Shown: positions 23,582 through 33,654, numbered from the stretch's first letter. The stretch is 64,000 nt of DNA from Corbicula japonica (GCA_038501625.1 JAZAYU010000874.1:1-64000), one strand, 5' to 3'. The notes: generated by a model from the letters alone, not told the origin. A program made the numbers and translations.

Positions 23582-24181
23582 ATGTATCGGTGCGACATTT
23601 GTTTGAAAACTTTTGGGAGAAAGGATAATATGTTGCGACATAAACATTTAGCGCATTCAGATATGGATTCGGATGAAGACGTACCAATGGATCGGGATAT
23701 TTTTGGGCCCATAAACGACAATGAGTCAAGCCACAGTGACAGTGATGACGATACATCTGTCACTTCGGAGGATCCTTTGGAGTTCGATCCTTGGAAATAC
23801 ATTGTAGAACAAGCGTATCAAGAGAACCAGTCGGAGTATGAATCTTCGGTTAATGAGCTTATGGAGAAAGATGCCGACATCAGTGAATCTGAAGCCAAAG
23901 AAAACGTTTTTAGAAGTATGAAAAGCACCTACAGGAGAGCAATGATGAACAGCCTTGCGAAAGAATTGATTTGGTTTGATGCCATGAAAAACGATCCTAT
24001 CTACAAATCTATAAAAAAAACAATTAGTCACCTGATTGATACAGATGGGTACGACAAGGACGAAGCTTTTAAATACGGAATACTCAAGCGACAGTTTCTT
24101 TTTGACAAGGTCCTAGAAACATACCAAATTCCAAAGCTGGAAAGAGGGGATGCCATGGAACAAGATGATGAATCTGAATGA
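23582..24181 (+). CDS. Palindrome gene 3, left copy, single-C2H2 acidic protein
   Basis: From ATG 23582 the product is 199 residues. A C2H2 zinc finger fills residues 2-24 (YRCDICLKTFGRKDNMLRHK, Cys4, Cys7, His20, His25). Next comes an Asp/Ser-rich acidic stretch (about 28-70), then a helical domain of about 120 residues with FDPWKYIVEQAYQENQSEYE, STYRRAMMNSLAKELIWFDA and KNDPIYKSIKKTISHLIDTD. I recall short proteins of this layout (one finger, acidic linker, helical tail with an L-x-D-P-x-x-K-x-I/V pattern) from repeat-rich invertebrate genomes, but no function. The frame is also open upstream through a TTG at 23561; the ATG gives the shorter product. A poly(A) signal lies at 24397. The predicted role is DNA or RNA binding, which is inference. 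Confidence 0.65.
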   Translation: MYRCDICLKTFGRKDNMLRHKHLAHSDMDSDEDVPMDRDIFGPINDNESSHSDSDDDTSVTSEDPLEFDPWKYIVEQAYQENQSEYESSVNELMEKDADISESEAKENVFRSMKSTYRRAMMNSLAKELIWFDAMKNDPIYKSIKKTISHLIDTDGYDKDEAFKYGILKRQFLFDKVLETYQIPKLERGDAMEQDDESE

Positions 24182-24396
24182 GTGTTTAAAACGTGATGCA
24201 GATAGTTACGGACGCTATAGGGCGACCGCGAGTATTTCAGGATAAAAAACGTTTAAATGCGTTGAGTGCAAGGGTTCATCGTCCCTTGTTTGTAAACATT
24301 ATCACGAGACTGACAGACGTCATCGTTGAAAACATGAGATGTCGATGTATCTAAAGATGTATACATGTATATATAAGTATTCGTGGATTGCTACTT

Positions 24397-24402
24397 AATA
24401 AA
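24397..24402 (+). terminator. Poly(A) signal AATAAA after gene 3, left arm
   Basis: A consensus AATAAA 216 bases after the gene 3 stop and before the CT-rich array. Its mirror lies at 26004-26009. Confidence 0.45.
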
Positions 24403-24639
24403 TCTTTAGAGAAATCTTACGTGACAATAATGACAATTCATCTTACTTTAGTAGCTTGTAATCTTATCCGTTAAAATGTGAAGATACAGATGTAACTGCT
24501 ACAATTATGATACGAATAAAATCGATGAAACCATCTTTTTGTTGAGTCTATTCTATATCTCAATTAATCACATTCTATTTACCTACACGAACGTAACTTA
24601 ATTACTTACCCAACAATCATTAAGTACATGCCCGTACAT

Positions 24640-25165
24640 CTCTCACACTCATCATGCCTCCTCATTCCCTCCTCATTCACTCCTCATGCCTCCTCTTTCC
24701 CTCCTCATACCTCCTCATTCACTCCTCATGCCTCCTCTTTCACTCCTCATTCCCTCCTCATGCCTCCTCTTTCCCTCCTCATACCCTCCTCATGCCCTTC
24801 TCATGCCTCCTCTTTCATTCCTCATGCCTCCTCTTTCACTCCTCATACCTCCTCTTTCCCTCCTCATTTACTCCTTATGACTCCTCATTCACTCGTCATG
24901 CCTCCTCTTTCCCTCGTCATGCCTCCTCTTTCCCTCCTCATGCCTCCTCTTTCCCTCCTCATGCCCTTCTCATGCCTCCTCTTTCACTCCTCATGCCTCC
25001 TCTTTCACTACTCATACCTCCTCATTCACTCCTCATACCTCCTCACTCACTCCTCATACCTCCTCTTTCACTTCTCATGCCTCCTCATACCTCCTCATTC
25101 ACTCCTCATGCCTCCTCATTCACTCCTCATACCTACTCTTTCACTCCTCATGCCTCCTTGTGCTT
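24640..25165 (+). repeat. Polypyrimidine minisatellite, left of centre
   Basis: Tandem CTCCTCATGCCTCCTCTTTC-like units, with variants CTCATACCTCCTCATTCA. The plus strand is nearly all C and T with regular CAT/CAC. It yields low-complexity Ser/Pro/Leu/His frames in several frames, which are not genes. Such tracts can form triplex (H-DNA) structures (established knowledge). Confidence 0.9.
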
Positions 25166-25255
25166 AATATAATTGACTATAGACCCATGGAGACCATTGC
25201 ATGTGACTGTTTCTGGCAATGGTCTCCAATGGGTCTATAGTCAATTATATTAAGC
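25160..25255. repeat. Palindrome centre
   Basis: Beyond the array, a unique 40-base stem ending ...GAGACCATTGC (to 25200) and its inverse starting GCAATGGTCTCC (from 25216) enclose ATGTGACTGTTTCTG. One extra A in the right stem (CCAATGGG against CCATGGG) breaks the symmetry. Confidence 0.85.
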
Positions 25256-25775
25256 ACAAGGAGGCATGAGGAGTGAAAGAGTAGGTATGAGGAGTGAATG
25301 AGGAGGCATGAGGAGTGAAAGAGGAGTTATGAGGAGGCATGAGAAGTGAAAGAGGAGGTATGAGGAGTGAGTGAGGAGGTATGAGGAGTGAATGAGGAGG
25401 TATGAGTAGTGAAAGAGGAGGCATGAGGAGTGAAAGAGGAGGCATGAGAAGGGCATGAGAAGGGAAAGAGGAGGCATGAGGAGGGAAAGAGGAGGCATGA
25501 CGAGGGAAAGAGGAGGCATGACGAGTGAATGAGGAGTCATAAGGAGTAAATGAGGAGGGAAAGAGGAGGTATGAGGAGTGAAAGAGGAGGCATGAGGAAT
25601 GAAAGAGGAGGCATGAGGAGGGTATGAGGAGGGAAAGAGGAGGCATGAGGAGGGAATGAGGAGTGAAAGAGGAGGCATGAGGAATGAATGAGGAGGTATG
25701 AGGAGGGAAAGAGGAGGCATGAGGAGTGAATGAGGAGGGAATGAGGAGGCATGATGAGTGTGAGAGATGTACGGG
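25255..25775 (-). repeat. Polypurine minisatellite, right of centre
   Basis: Mirror of the array at 24640-25165, with GAGGAGGCATGAGGAG-type units. Unit number and order differ slightly from the left array, which accounts for the net 10-base difference between arms. Confidence 0.9.
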
Positions 25776-26003
25776 CATGTACTTAATGATTGTTGGGTAA
25801 GTAATTAAGTTACGTTCGTGTAGGTAAATAGAATGTGATTAATTGAGATATAGAATAGACTCAACAAAAAGATGGTTTCATCGATTTTATTCGTATCATA
25901 ATTGTAGCAGTTACATCTGTATCTTCACATTTTAACGGATAAGATTACAAGCTACTAAAGTAAGATGAATTGTCATTATTGTCACGTAAGATTTCTCTAA
26001 AGA

Positions 26004-26009
26004 TTTATT
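26004..26009 (-). terminator. Poly(A) signal after gene 3, right arm
   Basis: TTTATT on the plus strand is AATAAA on the minus strand. It is the exact mirror of 24397-24402. Confidence 0.45.
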
Positions 26010-26224
26010 AAGTAGCAATCCACGAATACTTATATATACATGTATACATCTTTAGATACATCGACATCTCATGTTTTCAACGATGACGTCTGTCAGTCTC
26101 GTGATAATGTTTACAAACAAGGGACGATGAACCCTTGCACTCAACGCATTTAAACGTTTTTTATCCTGAAATACTCGCGGTCGCCCTATAGCGTCCGTAA
26201 CTATCTGCATCACGTTTTAAACAC

Positions 26225-26824
26225 TCATTCAGATTCATCATCTTGTTCCATGGCATCCCCTCTTTCCAGCTTTGGAATTTGGTATGTTTCTAGGACCTTG
26301 TCAAAAAGAAACTGTCGCTTGAGTATTCCGTATTTAAAAGCTTCGTCCTTGTCGTACCCATCTGTATCAATCAGGTGACTAATTGTTTTTTTTATAGATT
26401 TGTAGATAGGATCGTTTTTCATGGCATCAAACCAAATCAATTCTTTCGCAAGGCTGTTCATCATTGCTCTCCTGTAGGTGCTTTTCATACTTCTAAAAAC
26501 GTTTTCTTTGGCTTCAGATTCACTGATGTCGGCATCTTTCTCCATAAGCTCATTAACCGAAGATTCATACTCCGACTGGTTCTCTTGATACGCTTGTTCT
26601 ACAATGTATTTCCAAGGATCGAACTCCAAAGGATCCTCCGAAGTGACAGATGTATCGTCATCACTGTCACTGTGGCTTGACTCATTGTCGTTTATGGGCC
26701 CAAAAATATCCCGATCCATTGGTACGTCTTCATCCGAATCCATATCTGAATGCGCTAAATGTTTATGTCGCAACATATTATCCTTTCTCCCAAAAGTTTT
26801 CAAACAAATGTCGCACCGATACAT
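26225..26824 (-). CDS. Palindrome gene 3, right copy, single-C2H2 acidic protein
   Basis: Inverted copy of 23582-24181. The 199-residue product is the same at protein level: finger at residues 2-24, acidic Ser/Asp stretch, helical C-terminal domain. Its identity despite silent differences elsewhere in the arms points to recent duplication or gene conversion. Confidence 0.65.
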   Translation of the reverse strand: MYRCDICLKTFGRKDNMLRHKHLAHSDMDSDEDVPMDRDIFGPINDNESSHSDSDDDTSVTSEDPLEFDPWKYIVEQAYQENQSEYESSVNELMEKDADISESEAKENVFRSMKSTYRRAMMNSLAKELIWFDAMKNDPIYKSIKKTISHLIDTDGYDKDEAFKYGILKRQFLFDKVLETYQIPKLERGDAMEQDDESE

Positions 26825-26870
26825 CCTCTTCGACGTTTTAAACAAGAATGAGGAGAAGTGAATGAATCAT

Positions 26871-27230
26871 TCAACTTAATACTCGTCCTATAATAACGAT
26901 GTTGCGAAGTTCACCTGCGTTCTCTTTTCTATTTCCTCCGACAGAGGGCAGTTCCTGTCTTGATGTCTTACTCTTCCCGTCTTTATCACTTATTTTTGAA
27001 TTCCTGACTTTTTCATTGGTGGGTTGCATTTCTTTCTGACCTATAATTGATACATCTTTAGGTTTAGCTTGACGTTCGAGCATACTTTTAGCTATAGCGG
27101 TTGTCTGCTCTGCCGGTAAAACCATTTTAACATAAAATTCAGACTGAGGTCTCTGTTCGTTTTTATTCCTGCGTCTTTTCATCTTCTTCTTACGTATCCT
27201 CGTAATGTCTTTGTAATCCAATAAGTCCAT
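26871..27230 (-). CDS. Palindrome gene 2, right copy, 119-aa basic protein
   Basis: Inverted copy of 23176-23535 with one amino-acid change (Lys for Thr after DGKS). The N-terminal basic cluster is unchanged. Confidence 0.55.
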   Translation of the reverse strand: MDLLDYKDITRIRKKKMKRRRNKNEQRPQSEFYVKMVLPAEQTTAIAKSMLERQAKPKDVSIIGQKEMQPTNEKVRNSKISDKDGKSKTSRQELPSVGGNRKENAGELRNIVIIGRVLS

Positions 27231-27376
27231 GTTTCTAACGCACGTCTTGACTCTCCGACACCCAAGCAGTCAATGATCGATATATTATACCACCTATCTC
27301 TTTTGGTTTAAGTCACTATTATATTTTAATTATTTAGCATATAGGTCGAAACTGATCAAATAGTGTAAGGTGTGAA

Positions 27377-27820
27377 TCATGCCAATGCGAGCAAACGCCA
27401 CATATCCTCTCTCCTATCTTCGGATTGATTTAAGCATGCCCAGTGCCTTTTGTAAGTAAAACCGCCGCCTCTTATCCAGTCCTTGACCGAGTCATACACC
27501 CTAACATTTTCGCAAACATACTGGTGCCAATCTCTAGCATTAATTGCATCTAGATTGATGTTGCAGTCACCTACTAAAACCGCTTTTTCAACCAGATCTT
27601 TGAAATTTTGGAATGTTTGCGTTCGAGATAACCATTCTTTAATATTTTCTTCCCCTTTCAGTGTAACGTTACAATCCTCGGGCATAATGTAATTCAAAAC
27701 TACGGTGTAAAGTTCATAGTCCAAAATGTTTTTTAACGATATCCAGGGTTTCTTAACTAAATCGCGGAACATTTGTTTACATAGTTCAGGCGGTAATACG
27801 GTTGTATTTTTTAGAGACAT
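27377..27820 (-). CDS. Palindrome gene 1, right copy, unknown 147-aa protein
   Basis: Inverted copy of 22586-23029, identical at protein level, starting at the ATG ending at 27820. Function unknown. Confidence 0.6.
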   Translation of the reverse strand: MSLKNTTVLPPELCKQMFRDLVKKPWISLKNILDYELYTVVLNYIMPEDCNVTLKGEENIKEWLSRTQTFQNFKDLVEKAVLVGDCNINLDAINARDWHQYVCENVRVYDSVKDWIRGGGFTYKRHWACLNQSEDRREDMWRLLALA

Positions 27821-28535
27821 TAACAAAATTTATTTAAGTCACCCGATTAGATTACGTATTCTGCATTCGGTTCTATTCACTAAATGAAATGAAAGGCTGA
27901 ATTTTAGGTGATTTTATTAATAATTCAACGCTTTGAAGCTTGTTGACACATTTTCGCTATTTTTTCTTTGATCAATCACGCTTCCTGCACACGAGGTAAA
28001 TGAACTTGGAGCTCTTTCACTGGACACACTTAAAATAAAATGAAATCCGATTTTAAGTGAATATAATCACGGTTAAAATTATTGTTTTCACAAGATTGTA
28101 AAATATTTGAGGTGAACTAATTAACAAATCACATATATGTACAAAATTATAAACATGTTATACAAGTTCTATTTAATTGGTTTAAAATGGTGAATATAGT
28201 ATCATCAAACTCTTTAAAGGTTGTTTTCGTTATCTATCTTTGATCTAACACGCTTCACGCACACGAGGTAACTGACACCGGAGTATCAATGACCTCGATG
28301 TTCTTTTCAATGGGTACACGTATGGTTATAATAACACGACATTCGATATGGTTATGATAATCGTATAGGTGCGTTATGACATTCATAAAATTATATAAAT
28401 AATAGAGGTTGAATTGTTTCGAATCTGAATGAGTCACCTTCGGAATAAAGGTGATGGAATGTAACCTAAAACCATTGGCCGTGTCATAATAGATGACTCA
28501 ATAATTAAACTAGGGTGCGACCGATGGGTTTCCGT

Positions 28536-28779
28536 AATACGACGCCACCCCAATTGCTCGTGCTCGGTCATATGATACCCTCCCCATTGTTCGTGCGCGG
28601 TCACGCGTCTAGCTCCAGGGCTGCAGGCAGATGACTCATAGGGAAACATAGGGAAACTAGGGTGGTGCTGATGACATCATAGCACGGACATATGATACCC
28701 TCCCCATTGTTCGTGCTCGGTCATATGATACCCTCCCCATTGTTCGTGCGCAGTCACGCGTGTAGCTGCAGGGCTGCAG
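28536..28779. repeat. Subterminal direct repeats of the right arm
   Basis: Mirror copy of the cluster at 21627-21870, with the same three motifs plus one diverged copy. Confidence 0.6.
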
Positions 28780-28812
28780 GCACTCTGGCGAACTCCTCTT
28801 ACTATACTACTG

Positions 28813-28816
28813 ATAC
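28813..28816. repeat. Putative target-site duplication, right (ATAC)
   Basis: Direct repeat of 21590-21593 outside the right end of the palindrome. Confidence 0.4.
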
Positions 28817-29055
28817 CTTCCTTATTTCTCATGCTGCGGATATAATGCTTACTCACTCGAATAAGTAACTGAGATGGCTTTGTTTCAAAGATAAGATAAT
28901 CAAATCTGGAAACGTGTAAAACCCGTATCAACATGACTTCAAAGTTTTTCATGTTAAACGAATGACGGCTTTGTATATGCAAGTTTCCGTTGTTAATACG
29001 TTTTAAACACCGAATAACTATATGCAACATGATAAACTAAATCATTTTGTTGCAG

Positions 29056-29541
29056 AAGCCGAGTTACTTTTGTCAAGAACAGTGACATCTTTACCTAATG
29101 ATGATAATTGGGGTTGTCACATTCCATCGCCGCGAAACAGTACCGTTCCTAGCAGAAGCTTTCTGTCGACTGCAAATGCAAATAACCAGGTTCATAGTCC
29201 GGCTGATATATCAAGACCAACACAGCCAGAAGAATGTCATCAAGGTATATTCCACTGTTGTGGACATGTTGCTGCGATGGATGATCCAATGAATGAAATG
29301 CTTCGTCAGTTCTCAAGCCGACAGACAAACGATAGAGCTTCTCGCTCATTGAGATATAACCAACAAATAGATAGTCACAATCCAAGCAGTTCTGCTGTAA
29401 ATGATGACCCATCAAGACGTGTACATCATAATGCGAGTCATCAGCTTGGCGCAGACAAGACGTCTCCGTCAACCCTAACATCACGATCACCAGCAGAAAA
29501 TTCAAAACGGAAAAGTGGCCAACAAAGTCAGACATTTTCAG
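29056..29541 (+). CDS. BIR gene, third exon in this model
   Basis: The acceptor CATTTTGTTGCAG precedes AAGCCGAGTTAC. With the one base left by the microexon the first codon is GAA, and the frame runs EAELLLSRTVTSLP onward without a stop to a donor CATTTTCAG/GTACTA at 29541/29542, leaving phase 1. The 161 codons are rich in Ser, Asn, His and Arg with few hydrophobic residues, so the segment is probably disordered. A short Cys/His patch (EECHQGIFHCCGHV) is present. It lies just right of the palindrome. If the model is right, the palindrome is intronic. Confidence 0.6.
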
Positions 29542-30038
29542 GTACTAGAATAGTATAATTTTATGTAAGATGATAATCAAGTGTTTCCTTAAAAAAAAAC
29601 AAAGAAGTTCAGGTGCTATTTAATGATTATTTATCAAACGTTCATTCTTTTGTTTATTAGGGTAGTTAACAACTCCTAAAGAACAGATTCATTTGTCATC
29701 GGTTAAGATTATTTAAAAGGTGTACTTTTTACTGAAGGACCGAATCGAAATTTTATTTTGTTCAGCAGGTAAACAAACCAAATGTTACATATCCTCAAAT
29801 ACCGATGAACGTAAATCAGTCTAAACAATCCGTAAACTAGTACTGGTATTTCGATCCTGCATGCTCATTTCTTTGAAAAAAGAAAGAAAAGTATTTGTGA
29901 TAACAGGGGGATTAAGAATGGCTGTTGGAACGAACGCGTTGATGAAGAATTAACTGCATATTACATTTTGCTAGAACATTGTGTTTCACAGGCATTTTTA
30001 TTAAAACAAATAAATTTATATAAAAATCGTCATTTCAG

Positions 30039-30718
30039 ACAAAGATGAATTCCAAACTGTATCAGAAACAGTAAGATCTGTCGCTGATGTTGATGAAAAT
30101 AATGATGACGACGAAGACCTTTCGTCGTTATTACCCAAACAACCGTTAGATTCGGAAGGACGACATAGGTTGGAAGAAAACTTTGACAATTATTTATATA
30201 GAAGTATGACAGAAGGAGATGAACTTTTCAACCAAAGGGATGAAATGTACCATCAAAACACATGGCATCTTGCTAGACTCAGAAGCTCTCGTTTGGTGGG
30301 GATAAACGGCCATAATGACCATGTTCATCGCACATTTGGTAATGTTGTTCCCGGAGAGAGTCTTGTGGGTCACAATGACGATCAACGGCTGTGCTCCGAA
30401 AGAACATCCGAAAGAACATCCGAATTGCCAAGGGCAACGGATGTTGCTCGTTGTTCTATTTTTACTGAAACTTCTGGACAGATAGGAGACTCGCATGTTA
30501 ACCCGGAAACAACGCAAGGATCGTCAACATTGCGAGTAGAAACAACATCGACCGAAGAAAACATACAGCAGGAGCACGAAATTTCAAGGCAAGATTCCAT
30601 GGATCGTTTAGCTGACGGGTTTGCTTCGTTATCTATTGGAGAAGCTGTGGAACATGAAGGTATTACAAAATCTCTTACTCACGGCATCAGAAAAGTCGAG
30701 AAACCTAATCAAACCTAA
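30039..30718 (+). CDS. BIR gene, last exon in this model
   Basis: The acceptor CGTCATTTCAG precedes ACAAAGATG. Joined to the one-base overhang of the previous exon it gives GAC (Asp) and an open frame to TAA at 30718. The product is acidic and polar (DENNDDDEDLSSLLPKQPLD), with a repeated SERTSERTSE and a C-terminal DSMDRLADGFASLSIGEAVE. No domain is recognised. It is probably a regulatory or scaffold tail behind the BIR domain (inference). Confidence 0.6.
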
Positions 30719-30997
30719 TTCGCTTGTATGGAAATAGAATGTGCTCGTTCTAAGATTTCAAAAAAAACCCTTATAAGTCATCGTTAATAATCAAAGGCAT
30801 TGTTTTGGCCGTAAAAATTTCACACATTCCTTTATTCAGTGATGATGGGGGACCTTTGAACAAGTTTAAAACTTCTAAGAATACTCGTGAAAGGACTTTA
30901 TCAAACCTAATCTGATTTTTTAACAAACTACTGGTAATCTTTGATTTCAAATTATGGAGCAGTTTCTTTTTATCATTTTTTCAATATGAATCACGGG

Positions 30998-31630
30998 AGG
31001 TAATCGCGCACAACCGTTACCGCTGGTGAAGCGAGAAAATTGTTCTGCAAGCATCCGGTGACGGTTCTGCAGATGTTTATTTTGACCCGGAAAGGTAGGT
31101 GGTCAGCTTTGGCTCGTTTTTATCAAATTATTAAGCAATTCTTTGAAAAACGGGGAACGTGATTCGATGCGTGTTGGATTTATCTGCACGCTTGTTTAAT
31201 ATGAGACCAAATTACGCAAACATGGTTGAGTTATGACGATCATTCCGCCTCTGAAATGAGCAAAATTTAATGTGAGGTGAAGCTTTTTCGATTTTCGAGC
31301 AATATTTAGTTGTATTCTGGTCCTGTATCACTGCAAGAACAAAGTATTTGTTCCGTTTTGTATTCCCTGTGACTGGTTTAAATTTGTTATCTTTTTTAAG
31401 GAAAATGCTGGCCAAAATTTAACGGTAGCGGTTGCGCTACTGATGTGACGGTTGTGCATTGACGATTGACTGGGATCACACGTTTAATACACTTTTACCG
31501 GTTCGTTCACAGCATTATTTTTATACCAAATCGCAAAGATCGGCAAATAAAAAAAGTTCAAAAAGTATGACGAATGAATAGATGATAATACTGACTTGTT
31601 TACTTACCTTTTACATAATTTGAGCAGTAT
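30998..31630 (-). repeat. Inverted repeat pair B, left arm
   Basis: GCGCACAACCGTTACCGCTG through to TTTACTTACCTTTTACATAA reappears inverted at 35300-35935 with a few percent difference. Within the arm, GCRCAACCGTYAC occurs at both ends of the first 460 bases (31009 and 31450, inverted), so a smaller MITE may be nested. Short open frames shared by both arms (for example FKPVTGNTKRNKYFVLAVIQ) follow from the repeat and are not good genes. Confidence 0.7.
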
Positions 31631-31689
31631 GTACTAGAAACACAACTCGACATGTGCACACATTGTGTTTAAGTCTATGCTTTTGACAC

Positions 31690-33165
31690 TTCGGCTCACT
31701 TCGTGACAGGTGAGCTTTTGTGACTGGCTGATGTCCGTCGTGCGTCGTGCGTCGTCAACAATTGCTTCGATCGACTTCTTCTCTGAAACGGCTTGGCCAA
31801 TTTTGATGAAACTTCACAGGAATAATGCTTAGATGATGCCCTTTCAAAATTGTTCAAAAACTGGAATTCCAAGCAGAACTCTGGTTGCCATGGCAACCTA
31901 AAGGAAAAACTTTAAAAATATTCTTCTCTGAAACCACAAGGCCTAGAGCTTAGATATTTGGCATTTAGCACCCTCTAGTGGAACTCTACAAAGATTGTTC
32001 AAATTATTTCCCTGGGGTCAAAGTTGGCCCCGCCCCAGGGGTCACTTCATTTAACATAGACTTATATAGGAAAAACTTTAAAAATCTTCTTGTCTGAAAC
32101 CACAAGGCCCAGAGCTTAGATATTTGGCATTTAGCACCCTCTAGTGGAACTCTACAAAGATTGTTCAAATTATTTCCCTGGGTTCAAAATTGGCCCCGCC
32201 CCAGGGGTCACTTCATTTTACAAAGACTAATATAGGAAAAACTTTAAAAATCTTCTTGTCTGAAACCACAAGGCCTAGAGCTTAGATATTTGGCATTTAG
32301 CACCCTTTAGTGGAACTCTACAAAGATTGTTCAAATTATTTCCCTGGGGTCAAAATTGGCCCCGCCCCAGGGGTCACTTCATTTTACATAGACTTTTATA
32401 GGAAAAACTTTAAAAATCTTCTTGTCCGAAACCAAAAGGCCTAGAGCTTAGATATTTGGCATTTAGCATCCTCTAGTGGAACTCTACAAAGATTGTTCAA
32501 ATTATTTCCCAGGGGTCTAAATTGGCCCCCGTCCCAGGGGTCACTTAATTTTATATACGTGTAGACTTGTATAGGAAAAACTTTAAAAATCTTCTTGTCT
32601 GAAACCACAAGGCCTAGAGCTTAGATATTTGGAATTTAGCATCCTCTAGTGGAACTACAAAGATTGTTCAAATTATTTCCCTGGGGTCAAAATTGGCCCC
32701 ACCCCAGGGGTCACTTCATTTTGCATAGACTTATATAGGAAAAACTTTAAAAATCTTTTTGTCTGAAACCACAAGGCCTAGAGCTTAGATATTTGGTATT
32801 TAGCTCCCTCTAGTGGAACTCTACAAAGATTGTTCAAATGATTTCCCTGGGGTCAAAATTGGCCTCGCCCCAGGGGTCACTTCATTTTATATAGACTTAT
32901 ATAGGAAAAACTTTAAAAATCTTCTTGTCTGAAACCACAAGGCCTAGAGCTTAGATATTTGGCATTAAGCATCCTCTATTGGAACTCTACAAAGATTGTT
33001 CAAATTATTTTCCTGGGGTCAAAATTGGCCCCGCCCCAGGGGTCACTTCATTTTACATAGACTTGTATAGGAAAAACTTTAAAAATCTTCTTGTCTGAAA
33101 CCACAAGCTGAGAGTACTTTTGTACTCAGGTGAGCGATATAGGGCCATCATGGCCCTCTTGTTTC
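31690..33165 (+). mobile_element. Non-autonomous Helentron-like (pearl/HINE-type) element with ~166-bp tandem core
   Basis: A head (31690-31890, with CGTGACAGGTGAGC and repeated CGTCGTGCGTCGTGCGTCG) is followed by about seven units of roughly 166 bp. Each unit holds GAAACCACAAGGCCTAGAGC, CCTCTAGTGGAACTCTACAA, CCCTGGGGTCAAAATTGGCC and TAGGAAAAACTTTAAAAATC. The tail is CAGGTGAGCGATATAGGGCC-ATCATGGCCCTCTTG. The small hairpin AGGGCCATCATGGCCCT near the 3' end and the satellite core are the features of bivalve Helentron-associated elements (established knowledge). Assignment is by architecture only. Confidence 0.7.
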
Positions 33166-33410
33166 TAAATCGTGTCTTTGTTATTTACATTCAATATGTA
33201 AATGACATATAAAATACACCTTAAAGTAACTAAACATCGACGCAGGTGGGCGAATGCTAGGGAGGGAAAGTATCTACACACTTGAACCATCCCTTATTCG
33301 TTTCCATTTTCCCCTAATTTAGTCATATAAGCACGATGATCGGTTGTTAACTATCCACCAATTAGTTCACCATCCATTATATTAAATATATTTTAGTTTT
33401 TTGCAGACGT

Positions 33411-33587
33411 GCCGTTCAAAGACAAGAAGGGGCTGCACCTGTCACTTTGCAAGCTCGGTTCTTATCGAAGAAAAAGTAATATAGGCATTAGAACACCTGG
33501 AGCCTCACGATTTCCAAAGAAAGCAAAATATTTAAGCCCTTTCAAAGCTGATATATCGTTTTCGAATTGTTATAATCGTAAATTTTA
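33411..33587 (+). other. Possible exon, low support
   Basis: TTTTTTGCAG opens a frame (DVPFKDKKGLHLSLCKLG...KKAKYLSPFKADISF) to a stop at 33587. An alternative phase gives a shorter exon ending at GAAAAA/GTAATA. Neither matches a family I know. It could belong with the terminal exon at 36622. Confidence 0.2.
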
Positions 33588-33654
33588 AAGTCCATCCAAA
33601 GTTTAAAAACAACAATGTTTAACAAAAAACAAATTTCTTTGCAAGCATACTGTA

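Larger units (their letters stand above)
21594..28812. mobile_element. 7.2-kb palindromic element with three gene pairs
   Basis: Left arm 21594-25200 (3607 bp) and right arm 25216-28812 (3597 bp) are inverted copies around a 15-base centre. The ends read CAGTAGTATAGTAAG and its complement. ATAC directly precedes the left end (21590-21593) and directly follows the right end (28813-28816), and the longer word TGATACC overlaps both borders, so a target duplication of 4 to 7 bp is possible. The arms differ at scattered single bases (for example near 22165/28240, 23130/27275, 23147/27255, 23438/26972) and by small indels in the central minisatellite. Each arm carries subterminal repeats, three small genes read inward and a poly(A) signal. 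No transposase, integrase, polymerase or capsid gene is present, so mobility would need help in trans. It sits in an intron of the BIR gene. An assembly or library foldback artefact is the main alternative. Confidence 0.7.

Noticed and set aside
23726..24031. Antisense frames opposite palindrome genes (for example 101 codons at 23726-24031 and the mirror at 26375-26680)
   Set aside because: Shadows of the sense genes with no independent motif.
24628..25172. Ser/Pro/Leu/His-rich frames of 150-180 codons in the palindrome centre
   Set aside because: Translation of the CT-rich minisatellite, open in more than one frame. No protein character.
21594..28812. Integrated animal virus or Maverick/Polinton
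   Set aside because: No polymerase B, integrase, packaging ATPase, protease or capsid protein is encoded, and the terminal duplication does not match the 6-bp Polinton size. Only small unknown proteins are present.
31690..33165. CRISPR-like array impression from regular ~166-bp repeats
   Set aside because: Units are long, contiguous and without unique spacers, in a eukaryotic genome. They form a satellite core.
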